Position numbers and translations under genes: made by a program
Notes under the pieces: model-generated
Seen by the model: the letters and a program-made list of their open reading frames with translations, nothing else
Told to the model about the DNA's origin: nothing
Databases searched by the model: none
In this document: piece after piece, positions 25,830 to 33,955 of the stretch
Layout: every line of letters starts with the position of its first letter
Position numbering within the stretch: position 1 is the first letter of the stretch
Origin: Actinophytocola oryzae
GTDB taxonomy: Bacteria; Actinomycetota; Actinomycetes; Mycobacteriales; Pseudonocardiaceae
NCBI RefSeq assembly: GCF_004364325.1
Contig: NZ_SOCP01000003.1
Span: forward strand, 310,001-374,000
Length of the DNA: 64,000 nucleotides
Direction of reading: 5' to 3'

Positions 25830-26795
25830 GTGGCACGCACGCGGCTCTACCGGGACGGCAAGCTCGCCGCCGAGGACTTCCCGGCCGAGGAGATCACCGA
25901 GTACCTGCACGAGGACGGGGCGACGGTCTGGCTCGACCTCGTCTCGCCGAGCGAGGAGGACCTCGAGCGGGTGGCGGTCGAGCTCGGGCTGCATGAGCTG
26001 GCCGTCGAGGACGCCGTGCAGCCACACCAGCGGCCCAAGATCGACGTGTACGACACGCACTGCTTCCTCACCGCGTACTCGGTCGCCGTCGACAAGCACG
26101 CCCACCGGCTGACCAAGGCCGAGGTCGACGCGTTCGTCACCGACCACGCCGTGGTCACCGTGCACGACGACGACTTCGACATGGACGAGGTCGTGCGGCA
26201 CTGGGACAGCATGGCCCACCTCGCGAAGCACGGCACCGGCTTCCTCGTGCACGGCCTGGTGGACCACGTCGTCGACACGCACCACGAGGTGGCCCAGCAC
26301 CTCGACGACCTCGTGGAGTCGCTGGAGGACAAGGTGTTCACCGAGCGGCCGGGGCACGACCTGCAACGCCGCGTGGTGTCCACGCGGCGCTCGCTCGTCA
26401 CGCTGCGGCGGGTGGTGCTGCCCATGCGCGAGGTCGTCAACTCGCTCGTCCGCAGCGAACCGCAGCTCGGCGGGCCCGAGATGACGCCGTACTTCCAGGA
26501 CGTCTACGACCACGTGCTGCAGTCCATCGAGTGGACCGAGTCCCTGCGCGAGTTCGTCGCCACCATCCGCGAGACGCAGCTCAACGTCCAGGGCAACCGG
26601 CTCAACCTGATCATGAAGAAGGTGACGAGCTGGGCCGCGATCATCGCCGTGCCCACGGCCATCACCGGGTTCTACGGCCAGAACCTGCCCGTTCCCGGAG
26701 CCGGGCGCGCGTGGGGTTTCTGGGTGTCGAGCGCGGTGATCGTGGTGACCGGCGTGGCCCTGTACCGGATGTTCAAACGCCGCGACTGGCTGTGA
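25830..26795 (+). CDS. corA: CorA-family divalent metal (Mg2+) transporter
   Basis: A 321-residue CorA transporter: a cytoplasmic alpha/beta funnel domain (1-230), a long stalk helix, and two C-terminal membrane helices ending in a basic tail (KRRDW). The pore signature after the first membrane helix reads YGQN rather than the common YGMN, a known variant in this family. It imports Mg2+, possibly also Co2+ or Ni2+. GTG at 25830 starts 13 bases after the small membrane protein. No M-box-like leader is seen, so metal control, if any, is by the protein itself. Confidence 0.92.
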   Translation: MARTRLYRDGKLAAEDFPAEEITEYLHEDGATVWLDLVSPSEEDLERVAVELGLHELAVEDAVQPHQRPKIDVYDTHCFLTAYSVAVDKHAHRLTKAEVDAFVTDHAVVTVHDDDFDMDEVVRHWDSMAHLAKHGTGFLVHGLVDHVVDTHHEVAQHLDDLVESLEDKVFTERPGHDLQRRVVSTRRSLVTLRRVVLPMREVVNSLVRSEPQLGGPEMTPYFQDVYDHVLQSIEWTESLREFVATIRETQLNVQGNRLNLIMKKVTSWAAIIAVPTAITGFYGQNLPVPGAGRAWGFWVSSAVIVVTGVALYRMFKRRDWL

Positions 26796-26848
26796 GTGCC
26801 GCCACGCTGTCATGATTCCGTCAGCATTCATCCCGTAGGAGGCGGCCC

Positions 26849-27295
26849 ATGGCCGGACAGTTCGAAGGCAACTCGGAGATCGACCGGCCCATCGCGGAGG
26901 TGTTCGCGTTCCTGGCCGCCGGGGTCAACGACCCGAAGTTCAGCCCGCGCGTGCAGCGGATCGAGAAGAGCACCGACGGCCCGGTCGCCGTCGGCACGGT
27001 GTTCACCAGCACCGTGAAGGACGCGGGCATGACGACCAGGCGCGCGTTCCGCATCACCGAGCTGGACGAGCCGACGAAGATCCGCTGGGCCGAGCAGTCG
27101 AAGAACCTCGTGACGGCGGTCGAGGGCGGCTACGACCTGACCGACCTCGGCGACGGCAGGACGCGCCTGCGGGTGTTCAACGTGCTGGCGGGTCACGGCT
27201 TCGGCAAGCTCGTCGCGGGTTTCGCGCTGAAGGCGGCGCAGAAGGACGCACCCGCGTTCGCGCAACGGATCAAGGCGGCCGTCGAGGCGTCCTGA
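26849..27295 (+). CDS. SRPBCC-family (polyketide cyclase-like) protein
   Basis: A 148-residue START/Bet v1-like protein (SRPBCC superfamily). It starts with the typical strand and helix (FEGNSEIDRPIAEVFAFLA), has the central RAFRITELDEPTKIRWAEQS sheet and ends in a long helix (AAQKDAPAFAQRIKAAVE). These proteins bind hydrophobic ligands in an internal cavity; a few are cyclases or dehydratases. No ligand can be named. AGGAGG is well placed upstream of the ATG at 26849. It appears to stand alone. Confidence 0.8.
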   Translation: MAGQFEGNSEIDRPIAEVFAFLAAGVNDPKFSPRVQRIEKSTDGPVAVGTVFTSTVKDAGMTTRRAFRITELDEPTKIRWAEQSKNLVTAVEGGYDLTDLGDGRTRLRVFNVLAGHGFGKLVAGFALKAAQKDAPAFAQRIKAAVEAS

Positions 27296-27354
27296 GTGGA
27301 CACCGCGGGCCAATGGCCTGGCGACCGGGAGCGCGGTTCCCCTACGCTCCCGGC

Positions 27355-28386
27355 ATGCTGCCCTGGTCAAGTCCGTTAGCCGGCCGTATCGAGCACGACA
27401 TCCTGCACAGCGAACTGCTGCGGGACAACCCTCTCGGCGACCCGCACGAGCGCCCCGTGTACGTGTACCTGCCCCCTGGTTACGACGACTCCGACCGGCG
27501 CTACCCGGTCGTGTACGTGATCCAGGGCTACACCGGTCACGTGGGAATGTGGTTCAACCGCCCCCCTTTTCGCCGCCCGTATCCCGAGCTGGCCGACGAC
27601 GTGTTCGCCACCGGTGACACGCCGCCGGCGATCCTGGTCTACGTCGACGCGTGGACCGCGTTCGGCGGCAGCCAGTTCCTGGACTCCCCCGCGACGGGCC
27701 GCTACCACTCGTACCTGTGCGACGAGGTGGTCCCGTGGGTCGACGGCAGGTACCGGACGCTCGCCGACCCCGCCCACCGGGCGATCTCGGGCAAGTCGAG
27801 CGGCGGCTACGGCGCGATGATCACCCCGATGCTGCGCCCCGACCTGTTCGGCGCCCTGGCCACCCACGCAGGCGACGCCCTGTTCGAGGTCTGCTACCTG
27901 CCGGACTTCCCCCGCGCGGCAAGGATGTTGCGTGACGGGTACGAGAGCGACTACGCGAACTTCCTCGCCGACCACGCCCAGCGGCTGCACGGCACCAAGG
28001 ACACCGACCTGGAGCTGATCGAGGTCTACGGCTACGCGGCCGCGTACTCGGGCAACGAGGACGGTTCGGTCTCGCTGCCGTTCGACGAGCTGGGCGTGCT
28101 CGTACCTGACGTGTGGGCACGCTGGCTCGCGAACGACCCGGTCCGCATGGCGGCGGAACCCCACCACGCCGAGGCACTCCGCGCCATGAAGGCGATCTGG
28201 ATCGACGCGGGCCGCGGAGACGAGTACTACCTCGACTTCGGTGCGACGGCGTTCCGCCGCGCGCTGACGACCGCGGGCGTCAGCGACGACAACGTCCACT
28301 TCGAACTGTTCGACGGCCGCCACGGCGGGATCGAGTACCGCTACCCGCTCGCACTGGCGTGGCTGTGTGAACGCATAGCCGGCTGA
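27355..28386 (+). CDS. Putative esterase (esterase D family, alpha/beta hydrolase)
   Basis: A 343-residue cytoplasmic alpha/beta hydrolase of the esterase D/Fes type (PF00756). The nucleophile elbow is GKSSG at 146-150 (S148), followed by GYGAM; a C-terminal GRHGG supplies the catalytic His, and WIDAGRGDEYYLD carries the likely acidic region. It lacks a signal peptide. Related enzymes hydrolyse siderophore esters, S-formylglutathione or acyl esters. ATG at 27355 is chosen because the conserved domain starts soon after it. Confidence 0.82.
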   Translation: MLPWSSPLAGRIEHDILHSELLRDNPLGDPHERPVYVYLPPGYDDSDRRYPVVYVIQGYTGHVGMWFNRPPFRRPYPELADDVFATGDTPPAILVYVDAWTAFGGSQFLDSPATGRYHSYLCDEVVPWVDGRYRTLADPAHRAISGKSSGGYGAMITPMLRPDLFGALATHAGDALFEVCYLPDFPRAARMLRDGYESDYANFLADHAQRLHGTKDTDLELIEVYGYAAAYSGNEDGSVSLPFDELGVLVPDVWARWLANDPVRMAAEPHHAEALRAMKAIWIDAGRGDEYYLDFGATAFRRALTTAGVSDDNVHFELFDGRHGGIEYRYPLALAWLCERIAG

Positions 28387-28396
28387 GCGCCGCCTG

Positions 28397-28978
28397 TCAG
28401 GGCGCGCGGAGCTGGATCGCGATCAGGTCGTACTGGGAGTACGAGTTGATGTCGTCGGTCATCTCCAGGTGGATCTCCAGGCCGTCGCGATGCCAGGTCT
28501 CCTCCGGTTCGAGGCCCTCGGTGCGTTTGTCCGGGTCGCCCAGCTCCGCGCGCAGCAGGTTGGACAGGCGGGCGAACTCGTCGTCGAAGGCGTCGCGTTC
28601 TGCGTCGGGGTCCCGCTCCCAGACGTCCGCGTACTCGTCGTCGAGGTCGTCGACTTCCTCCTCCTGCGCGGAAAAGGCGTCCTCGTCGTCGTAGTCGTCC
28701 GTGTCCTCGTCGAGGTCCAGCGCGGGCCAGAACAGCGCGCACGGTAACCGGACGAACGCACCAGCGACACCCGGCTCGTCGCCGAGCTCAAGGCGCCAGC
28801 CGTTGTCCTCGTCACCGAAGAAATGCGGGGCGCTGGCGCCGGCCGACCACTCCAACGGTTTGCCGTCGGGTGCCCAACCGGCCTCCACCAGCGCCTTCTC
28901 GACGCCCTCTCGGGTCCAGTCGCTGGTCAGCGAGAGGAGGACCCTGATTTCCGCCGGGCTCACCGGCAGCTTCTTCAT
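28397..28978 (-). CDS. Acidic protein of unknown function
   Basis: A 193-residue, strongly acidic, soluble protein. The middle (about 95-150) is a run of Asp/Glu (for example LDEDTDDYDDEDAF) likely to be disordered. The N-terminal part (LPVSPAEIRVLLSLTSDWTREGVEKAL) looks like a small alpha/beta domain, and the C terminus (WHRDGLEIHLEMTDDINS) is more ordered. I do not recognise the family. It is on the same strand as the PhoD gene and follows it by 19 bases, so the two are probably cotranscribed. ATG at 28978 is preferred to an in-frame GTG two codons before. Confidence 0.65.
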   Translation of the reverse strand: MKKLPVSPAEIRVLLSLTSDWTREGVEKALVEAGWAPDGKPLEWSAGASAPHFFGDEDNGWRLELGDEPGVAGAFVRLPCALFWPALDLDEDTDDYDDEDAFSAQEEEVDDLDDEYADVWERDPDAERDAFDDEFARLSNLLRAELGDPDKRTEGLEPEETWHRDGLEIHLEMTDDINSYSQYDLIAIQLRAP

Positions 28979-28997
28979 TGACACGCGTTGCAGCGTA

Positions 28998-30533
28998 CTA
29001 CCGCTGCGGCGCAAGGGTTTTGGACCACAGACTGGCGCCCTGCCCGTTGCGGAGGTCGACGGTCAGCGCACCGCTCCCGCCGTCGACGTGCACCTCGCCG
29101 AAGTGCTGGAACCCTTCGAGCGGCGACGCGTTCGCGACGGGCGGGGTGTGGGTGAACACCGCCCGGGGCCCGAACGTGGGGTCCAACGCGTTCGGGCCGA
29201 AGGCGCCGGCGTGCAGCGGACCGGACACGAACTCCCAGAACGGGTCGAAGTCCCCGACGGCCGCGCGGTCCGGCGAGTAGTGGTGTGCGGCGGTGTAGTG
29301 CACGTCCGCGGTCAGCCACACGACGTTGCGCACCCGCTTGCGCGCCAGTGAGCGCAGGACCCCGGCCAGCTCGTGCTCGCGCCCGCCGGGAGCACCGGGC
29401 AGACCGTTGGCGACACCCTCGAGGTCGGTGCCGTCCGGCACGGTCAGACCGATGGGCAGGTCGTTGGCGACGATCTTCCAGGTGGCGGTGGACCGGGACA
29501 GGCCGTCGACCAGCCAGTGTGCCTGCCGTGAGCCGAGGATGACGCCCTGGCCGTCCTGCGGTGCCGTGTTGGCGTCCTTGTAGGTGCGCATGTCGAGCAG
29601 GAAGACCTCGACGTGGCGGCCGTAGGTGAAGCTGCGGTAGACCCGGCCGTCGACGGCGCGGCGGCGGTCGATCGGCTGCCACTCGTGGAAGGCCTGGAAC
29701 GCACGGCCGGCGAGTACGTCGACGCGCTTCTCGGTGTACTGGGGGAGGTCGAGGATCTCGCCGGGGTACCAGTTGTTGAGGACCTCGTGGTCGTCCCACT
29801 GGACGTAGGTGGGAACGCGGGAGGTGAAGGCCCGCACGTTGTCGTCGAGCATGTTGTAGGCGAACTGGCCGCGGTACTCGTCGAGCGTCTCGGCGACCTT
29901 CGACTTCTCGGGGGTGACGACGTTGCGCCAGATCCGGCCGTCCGGGAGGGTGACGGCCTCGGTGAGGGGGCCGTCGGAGTAGACGGTGTCGCCACTGTGG
30001 AGGAAGAAGTCGGGGTTGCGGCGGAGCATGGCGCGGTAGGCGGTCATACCGCCGATGTCCGGGTTGATGCCCCAACCCTGGCCCGCGACGTCGCCCGACC
30101 AGGTGAACCGGACGCTCTCCCGGCCGGTGGGGGCGGTCTGGAACGATCCGGTGACCGGGGCGCTGCGGACCCGGCCGTCGAGGTCCTCGGCGGTGACCCG
30201 GTAGTGGATGGTGCGGCCCGACGAGAGGTGGTCGAGGCGCAGCTTGCCGGTGCCGCCGGTGGCCGGGGTGAGGAGGGGGCCGCGGACGGTGCGGGCGTGG
30301 CGGAAGTCATCGTCGTAGGCGACCTCGACGAGCATGCGGGAGGGGCGGTCGGCCCGCGTCCACACGATCGCGCCGTCGGTGGTGACGTCGCCGGACTGGA
30401 CGCCGTGGGTGAGGACCGGCCGCTGCCTGGCCGCCAACGCGACGCCCGGCGCGACGAGCCCGGTGCCGAGCACCCCCGCGCCGATCGCACCCGCGCGCAG
30501 AAACGTCCGCCTGCTGACCTGCTCGTTCGTCAT
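28998..30533 (-). CDS. PhoD-family alkaline phosphatase/phosphodiesterase, Tat-exported
   Basis: A 511-residue PhoD enzyme. Residues 1-34 form a Tat signal (VSRRTFLRAGAIGAG, cleavage near ALAA). The N-terminal Ig-like PhoD_N domain begins at HGVQSGDVTTDGAIVWTR. The metallophosphatase core shows SGDVAG, FFLHSGDTVYSDGPL, VQWDDHEVLNNW, and WLTADVHYTA. PhoD enzymes use Ca2+ and Fe3+ and hydrolyse phosphomonoesters and phosphodiesters, including teichoic acid. ATG at 30533 is fixed by the Tat motif. The frame stays open upstream to 30782 without a stop, which is odd (see finding). Confidence 0.9.
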   Translation of the reverse strand: MTNEQVSRRTFLRAGAIGAGVLGTGLVAPGVALAARQRPVLTHGVQSGDVTTDGAIVWTRADRPSRMLVEVAYDDDFRHARTVRGPLLTPATGGTGKLRLDHLSSGRTIHYRVTAEDLDGRVRSAPVTGSFQTAPTGRESVRFTWSGDVAGQGWGINPDIGGMTAYRAMLRRNPDFFLHSGDTVYSDGPLTEAVTLPDGRIWRNVVTPEKSKVAETLDEYRGQFAYNMLDDNVRAFTSRVPTYVQWDDHEVLNNWYPGEILDLPQYTEKRVDVLAGRAFQAFHEWQPIDRRRAVDGRVYRSFTYGRHVEVFLLDMRTYKDANTAPQDGQGVILGSRQAHWLVDGLSRSTATWKIVANDLPIGLTVPDGTDLEGVANGLPGAPGGREHELAGVLRSLARKRVRNVVWLTADVHYTAAHHYSPDRAAVGDFDPFWEFVSGPLHAGAFGPNALDPTFGPRAVFTHTPPVANASPLEGFQHFGEVHVDGGSGALTVDLRNGQGASLWSKTLAPQR

Positions 30534-30589
30534 GGTGCGGTTTCTAACGGCCCAGGAAGAACGGCGAGTCAACCGGAGGTGAACGTCTG

Positions 30590-30782
30590 CCGGGGTTCCA
30601 GTGGGTGGGGCGGGCACGTGCACCCGGCCATCGTCGGTCAACTCCCAGACCACCGCGTCGACCGGCATCCAGCCGACCGGCACCGGCCGCCGGGCGGTGC
30701 CGGGGCGGCGGCGGTTCGCGGGCCACACCCAGTCGGCGTGGTGAGGTGTCGTCTCGTCCACGAACAACACGACTCGCGCCAC
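30590..30782 (-). pseudogene. Coding-like segment fused in frame upstream of phoD
   Basis: From a GTG at 30782, with GGAAGG upstream, about 64 codons have almost only G/C third positions and read ARVVLFVDETTPHHADWVWP, then VGWMPVDAVVWELTDDGRVH. There is no stop before the Tat signal of PhoD, so the frame runs straight into it. It looks like a small real gene whose stop has been lost, or an eroded remnant. I do not recognise the family. An N-terminal extension of PhoD is unlikely because it would put the Tat signal at residue 84. Confidence 0.35.
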
Positions 30783-30800
30783 ACAACCAAAGGCCTTCCA

Positions 30801-30944
30801 TCAATCTCGCGATAATCGTAGGTCCACATCCGATGAATTGGCCGTGCGATCGAGTCGCTGGATGACGCACTCCTCTCCGCCGTGGAAGTAGAACGCACCG
30901 ACGGGGATTTCCGCTCGGCGGCTCGACACCCACTGCTGCTCCAT
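30801..30944 (-). CDS. Possible 47-residue small protein
   Basis: ATG at 30944 opens a 47-codon frame ending in TGA at 30801-30803. It is in the same frame as the coding-like segment that follows. The peptide (MEQQWVSSRRAEIPVGAFYF, then HGGEECVIQRLDR) has good third-position GC over its first two thirds. The RRAEIP stretch resembles RRVEIP in the small divergent gene at 31225. The family is unknown and the ribosome site is weak. Confidence 0.35.
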   Translation of the reverse strand: MEQQWVSSRRAEIPVGAFYFHGGEECVIQRLDRTANSSDVDLRLSRD

Positions 30945-31224
30945 AGGTCTACGGCCTCGTCAATTGCCACATGACGTAGTCCGCGTTCCGTTCTACTCAG
31001 CTCCGCCAGTGGCAATTGGGCAATTTCTGGCGCACGTTCGAGTGACAGGCACACACGCTCCGTGTGAATTGCGCAAACACATGCTCCGATTATACGGTCA
31101 CGTGCCAGAGACCCCTTTTTCAACATCACTACTATCACCAGGCGCAAGTCCGACAAACCCAGCCGAAAGAAGGCGTAGCTTGCGGTAACGGCAAGGGACG
31201 GCCGAGAACAAGTGGAGGGCGACA
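30945..31224. other. AT-richer divergent intergenic region
   Basis: About 280 bases of clearly lower GC than the surroundings separate the minus-strand segment from the small-gene pair at 31225. No conserved ORF is seen. It probably contains divergent promoters, but I cannot fix -35/-10 boxes with confidence. Confidence 0.4.
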
Positions 31225-31398
31225 GTGCAGGGACGACTGTTCACATTGGTCGACACGGAGGTCCGCGACGGGATTTTCGCACGGAGAGTGGAAATTCCCT
31301 CCATCGACGGACACGCTGTCGTCATATATCAGCAGAATCTGTCAACACAACGGGGCACCCACGGAATTCGCAGTTCCGCGGTGCACGACGAACGATGA
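31225..31398 (+). CDS. 57-residue small protein, first of a coupled pair
   Basis: GTG at 31225 is preceded at good spacing by GGAGGG (31213-31218) and opens a 57-codon frame whose TGA (31396-31398) overlaps the next ATG as ATGA. The peptide begins MQGRLFTLVDTEVRDGIFAR and continues RVEIPSIDGHAVVIYQ. The ribosome site and the overlap argue for a real gene despite its size. No family is recognised. Codon use is less GC-rich than the genome norm. Confidence 0.55.
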   Translation: MQGRLFTLVDTEVRDGIFARRVEIPSIDGHAVVIYQQNLSTQRGTHGIRSSAVHDER

Positions 31399-31775
31399 AC
31401 ACCATGGCGGGCGTGAGCGAACTGGACGTACTGCTGGAGACCGCAGGCAAACGCGGCTACCTCTGGCACATGTTCCGCGTCGACGGGCACGGACCCGAAG
31501 TGCTCGCCGGCGTCCTGCAGCACGAGGGGTGTGCGGACGTGTTCGTGTTGTCCGGCATCGGGAACGCACACGCCTACCGGGTACCGACCTGCATGGACAC
31601 CGACGTGTTCGCCCCGACGCGGGTCTTCTGGTGGTACTGCGCGACTCCCGTGTGGACACTCAGGGCGGTCCTGACCCTGCGGGCGCCAGGAGAGCTGGGC
31701 GCGCTCATCCAGGCGCCCGCCGGCCTGGGTGTGCCCGGCGACCGCATGCCGGTACGCATCCGGCGCCGGACATAG
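31395..31775 (+). CDS. Uncharacterised 126-residue protein, second of a coupled pair
   Basis: A 126-residue protein with no signal peptide. It begins as a helical segment (SELDVLLETAGKRGYLWHMF), has a mixed middle with FVLSGIGNAHAYRVPT, a Trp-rich stretch (TRVFWWYCATPVWTL) and a basic end. I do not recognise the family. The start overlaps the stop of the 57-residue gene (ATGA), so the two are co-translated and may act together. A strong hairpin terminator follows at once, so the pair forms a complete two-gene unit. Confidence 0.65.
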   Translation: MNTMAGVSELDVLLETAGKRGYLWHMFRVDGHGPEVLAGVLQHEGCADVFVLSGIGNAHAYRVPTCMDTDVFAPTRVFWWYCATPVWTLRAVLTLRAPGELGALIQAPAGLGVPGDRMPVRIRRRT

Positions 31776-31777
31776 TG

Positions 31778-31810
31778 AAGGGCGCGTCCGGGGGTTCCAG
31801 ACGCGCCCTT
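31778..31810. terminator. Bidirectional hairpin terminator
   Basis: AAGGGCGCGTC (31778-31788) pairs perfectly with GACGCGCCCTT (31800-31810) across an 11-base loop, directly between two convergent genes. Confidence 0.85.
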
Positions 31811-31819
31811 CGGAAGACA

Positions 31820-33778
31820 TCAGCCGATCGGGATCCGGTTCAGGTCGCGGTCCATCTTCGTCGACGGGACCGTGACGTTCACGGCCGAGACCGTCGGTGC
31901 CACCGCGGTCTCCGCCAGTGCGGTCGCGCCCGGCGCCAGCGACACCGGTAGCCCCAGCCTGCTGCGGCCCAGGTCGACCTGCACCGTCGCGCCCGTGCTC
32001 GTCGGGACCGTGTACTGGGTGTCCGACACCGTCAGCACCAGGCCGAGCACCCGGCCCGCGGGCAGCACGACATCATGCGCCATCAGGTCGAAGTTCACCG
32101 TGTACCAACGGCCCGGCTGCAGCGGCGTCGGGTGTGACAGCGAATCACGGTGTGCCGCGTCCACCCAGCCCCTGGTCATCACCGCCGCGTCGGACATGAC
32201 CACGTCCTTGGCCGTGTCCCGATAACAGGCGTCATCCGTGGGGCTCGACGCGCCGTAACACGATTCGGTCGTCAGCGTGCGGATGCCCTCACCGGAGCCC
32301 TGGTAGTTGACCCGCGTCGCCGTGCCGTAGTCCACGAGCCGCGCGGACAGCTCCGTGTTGGGTTTGTCCACCCTGACCCGCAGCGAGATCGTCGTCGTGC
32401 CGCTGATCCGCAGGTCCCTCGGCAGCGGCGCCGACAGGAACACCTGCCTGCCCGCGATCGGCGTGTTCGGGTTCGCGACCAGTGTCCGCTCACGCAGGGT
32501 CGGGTCGTCCACGACTGACACTGCAGTACCTGGACGAGTCGGTGTCAGGTTTAGCGTGCCCGCGGTCCCGTCACCGGCGCCCAGCGACACCGGAAGAGTG
32601 AACGTGCCCCGCGCGGGCCACGTCGGCTCGTTCACCCAGACGTCGGGTGCTCGCTCGATCGTGGACATCGGCTCGCGCATGATGCCGTTGGGCAGGTCCT
32701 GCAGCCAGTAGTCGAACCAGCGGTGCAGGGTCTCCACCCATTCGGAACGCCGGAAGTCGAACGGGTCGACGTGTCCCTCCTGGCTGAGCCAGATCTTGCG
32801 GGGCACCCGGTTCTTCGCGAGCGCGTCCCACCACTGGGCGAAGTGCTTCGGCTCGACGTTGCCGTCGTTGATGCCGTGCACGACGAACACGCTGGCCTTC
32901 ACCTTGCGTGCGTCCGGCACGAAGTTCCGCTCCGCCCAGAACGCGTTGAAGCTCCCGGTCGCGTTGTCGGAATCGGTGAGGATCGCGTCCCTGACCGGCT
33001 GGCACACCTCCTCGGGCCTGCCGTTGACATAGCCGGACAGCCAGTGCGGGCCGCCGTCGGTCGTGTAGAGGGCGCCGTTGTCGCGGTAGTAGTCGTACCA
33101 GCTGGAGATCGCCGAGATCGGCACGATGGTCTCGAGGCCCTCGACGCCGGTGGCCGCGACACCGTTGGCGACGCTGCCGTCCCACGACTTGCCGATCATG
33201 CCGACCTTGCCGGTGGTCCAGGTGGCCCTGGCCGGGGTGCCGTCCGCGTACGCGGCCCGGCCTCGACCGTTGAGCCAGTCGATGACGGCCTTGACGCCCT
33301 CGATCTCCTCCCGGCCGCCGACGTCGCCGCACCCGGTCGACCGGCTGGTCCCGTTGAAGTCCACGGCGGCGAACGCGTAGCCACGTGGCACGAAGTAGTT
33401 GTCGTAGAAGAGCGGGAACTTCGTGACGGTGCCGTCCGCCGCGTACTCCTTCAGCTCGCTCTCGTTGCCGCGGCCACAGCACTGGTAGTACGGCGAGGCG
33501 TCCATGATCACGGGGACCCTGCCCGCCGCGGCCTCCCTTGGGCGGACGAGGTCGACGGCCACCTTGTCCGGCACCCCGTCGCCGTCGTTGTCGAGCCGGG
33601 TGGTGACCCAGACGCTCTCCCGGATGGCGTTGGAATAGTCGTAGACGGGGACGGTTCGGGTGCCCTGGACGTGCGGTGGGCGGGGCGCGGCCACCGCGGC
33701 GGGTGGGGCGATGACGAGTCCGGCCAGCACGGCCGCGGCAGCGACCAGCACGGCCCGGCGCAGGGGAGGTAAGGCCAT
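31820..33778 (-). CDS. Secreted CocE/NonD-family hydrolase (Xaa-Pro dipeptidyl-peptidase, S15)
   Basis: A 652-residue exported hydrolase. It has a Sec signal peptide (1-30: VLVAAAAVLAGLVIAPPAAVA), a large alpha/beta hydrolase domain with nucleophile elbow GKSWDG (S198), GINDGNVEP near the acid residue and GHVDPF for the His, and a C-terminal jelly-roll domain (PepX_C, from about 380) with PLPRDLRISG. This is the Xaa-Pro dipeptidyl-peptidase/cocaine esterase architecture. The length and the extracellular location fit secreted actinobacterial S15 peptidases that remove N-terminal Xaa-Pro dipeptides. ATG at 33778 starts the signal peptide. Confidence 0.87.
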   Translation of the reverse strand: MALPPLRRAVLVAAAAVLAGLVIAPPAAVAAPRPPHVQGTRTVPVYDYSNAIRESVWVTTRLDNDGDGVPDKVAVDLVRPREAAAGRVPVIMDASPYYQCCGRGNESELKEYAADGTVTKFPLFYDNYFVPRGYAFAAVDFNGTSRSTGCGDVGGREEIEGVKAVIDWLNGRGRAAYADGTPARATWTTGKVGMIGKSWDGSVANGVAATGVEGLETIVPISAISSWYDYYRDNGALYTTDGGPHWLSGYVNGRPEEVCQPVRDAILTDSDNATGSFNAFWAERNFVPDARKVKASVFVVHGINDGNVEPKHFAQWWDALAKNRVPRKIWLSQEGHVDPFDFRRSEWVETLHRWFDYWLQDLPNGIMREPMSTIERAPDVWVNEPTWPARGTFTLPVSLGAGDGTAGTLNLTPTRPGTAVSVVDDPTLRERTLVANPNTPIAGRQVFLSAPLPRDLRISGTTTISLRVRVDKPNTELSARLVDYGTATRVNYQGSGEGIRTLTTESCYGASSPTDDACYRDTAKDVVMSDAAVMTRGWVDAAHRDSLSHPTPLQPGRWYTVNFDLMAHDVVLPAGRVLGLVLTVSDTQYTVPTSTGATVQVDLGRSRLGLPVSLAPGATALAETAVAPTVSAVNVTVPSTKMDRDLNRIPIG

Positions 33779-33840
33779 GTCGGAAACCTACCGGCGGCGC
33801 GGCACCACGTGGAAGGTTCACCGTTTGCCAGGCCCCCCGG

Positions 33841-33924
33841 TGCACTGAAGGACGCCTTCATAACACCCGGTGCACTGAAGGACGCCTTCGTAACACTCGG
33901 CGCACTGAAGGCGTCCTTCAGTGC
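33841..33924. repeat. Three tandem 30-base palindromic repeats (REP-like)
   Basis: Two 30-base units (33841-33870 and 33871-33900) contain TGCACTGAAGGACGCCTTC and differ at only two positions; a third, shorter unit (33902-33924) is a perfect hairpin, GCACTGAAGG-CGT-CCTTCAGTGC. Each unit holds GAAGG paired with CCTTC. It lies between two same-strand genes and may act as a terminator or nucleoid/mobile REP element. Confidence 0.7.
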
Positions 33925-33955
33925 GGGAGCCGGGGGCAGGAGGCGGGGGGCGAGG

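Noticed and set aside
25816..25830. A magnesium riboswitch before corA
   Set aside because: Only 13 bases separate corA from the upstream gene, which leaves no room for an M-box.
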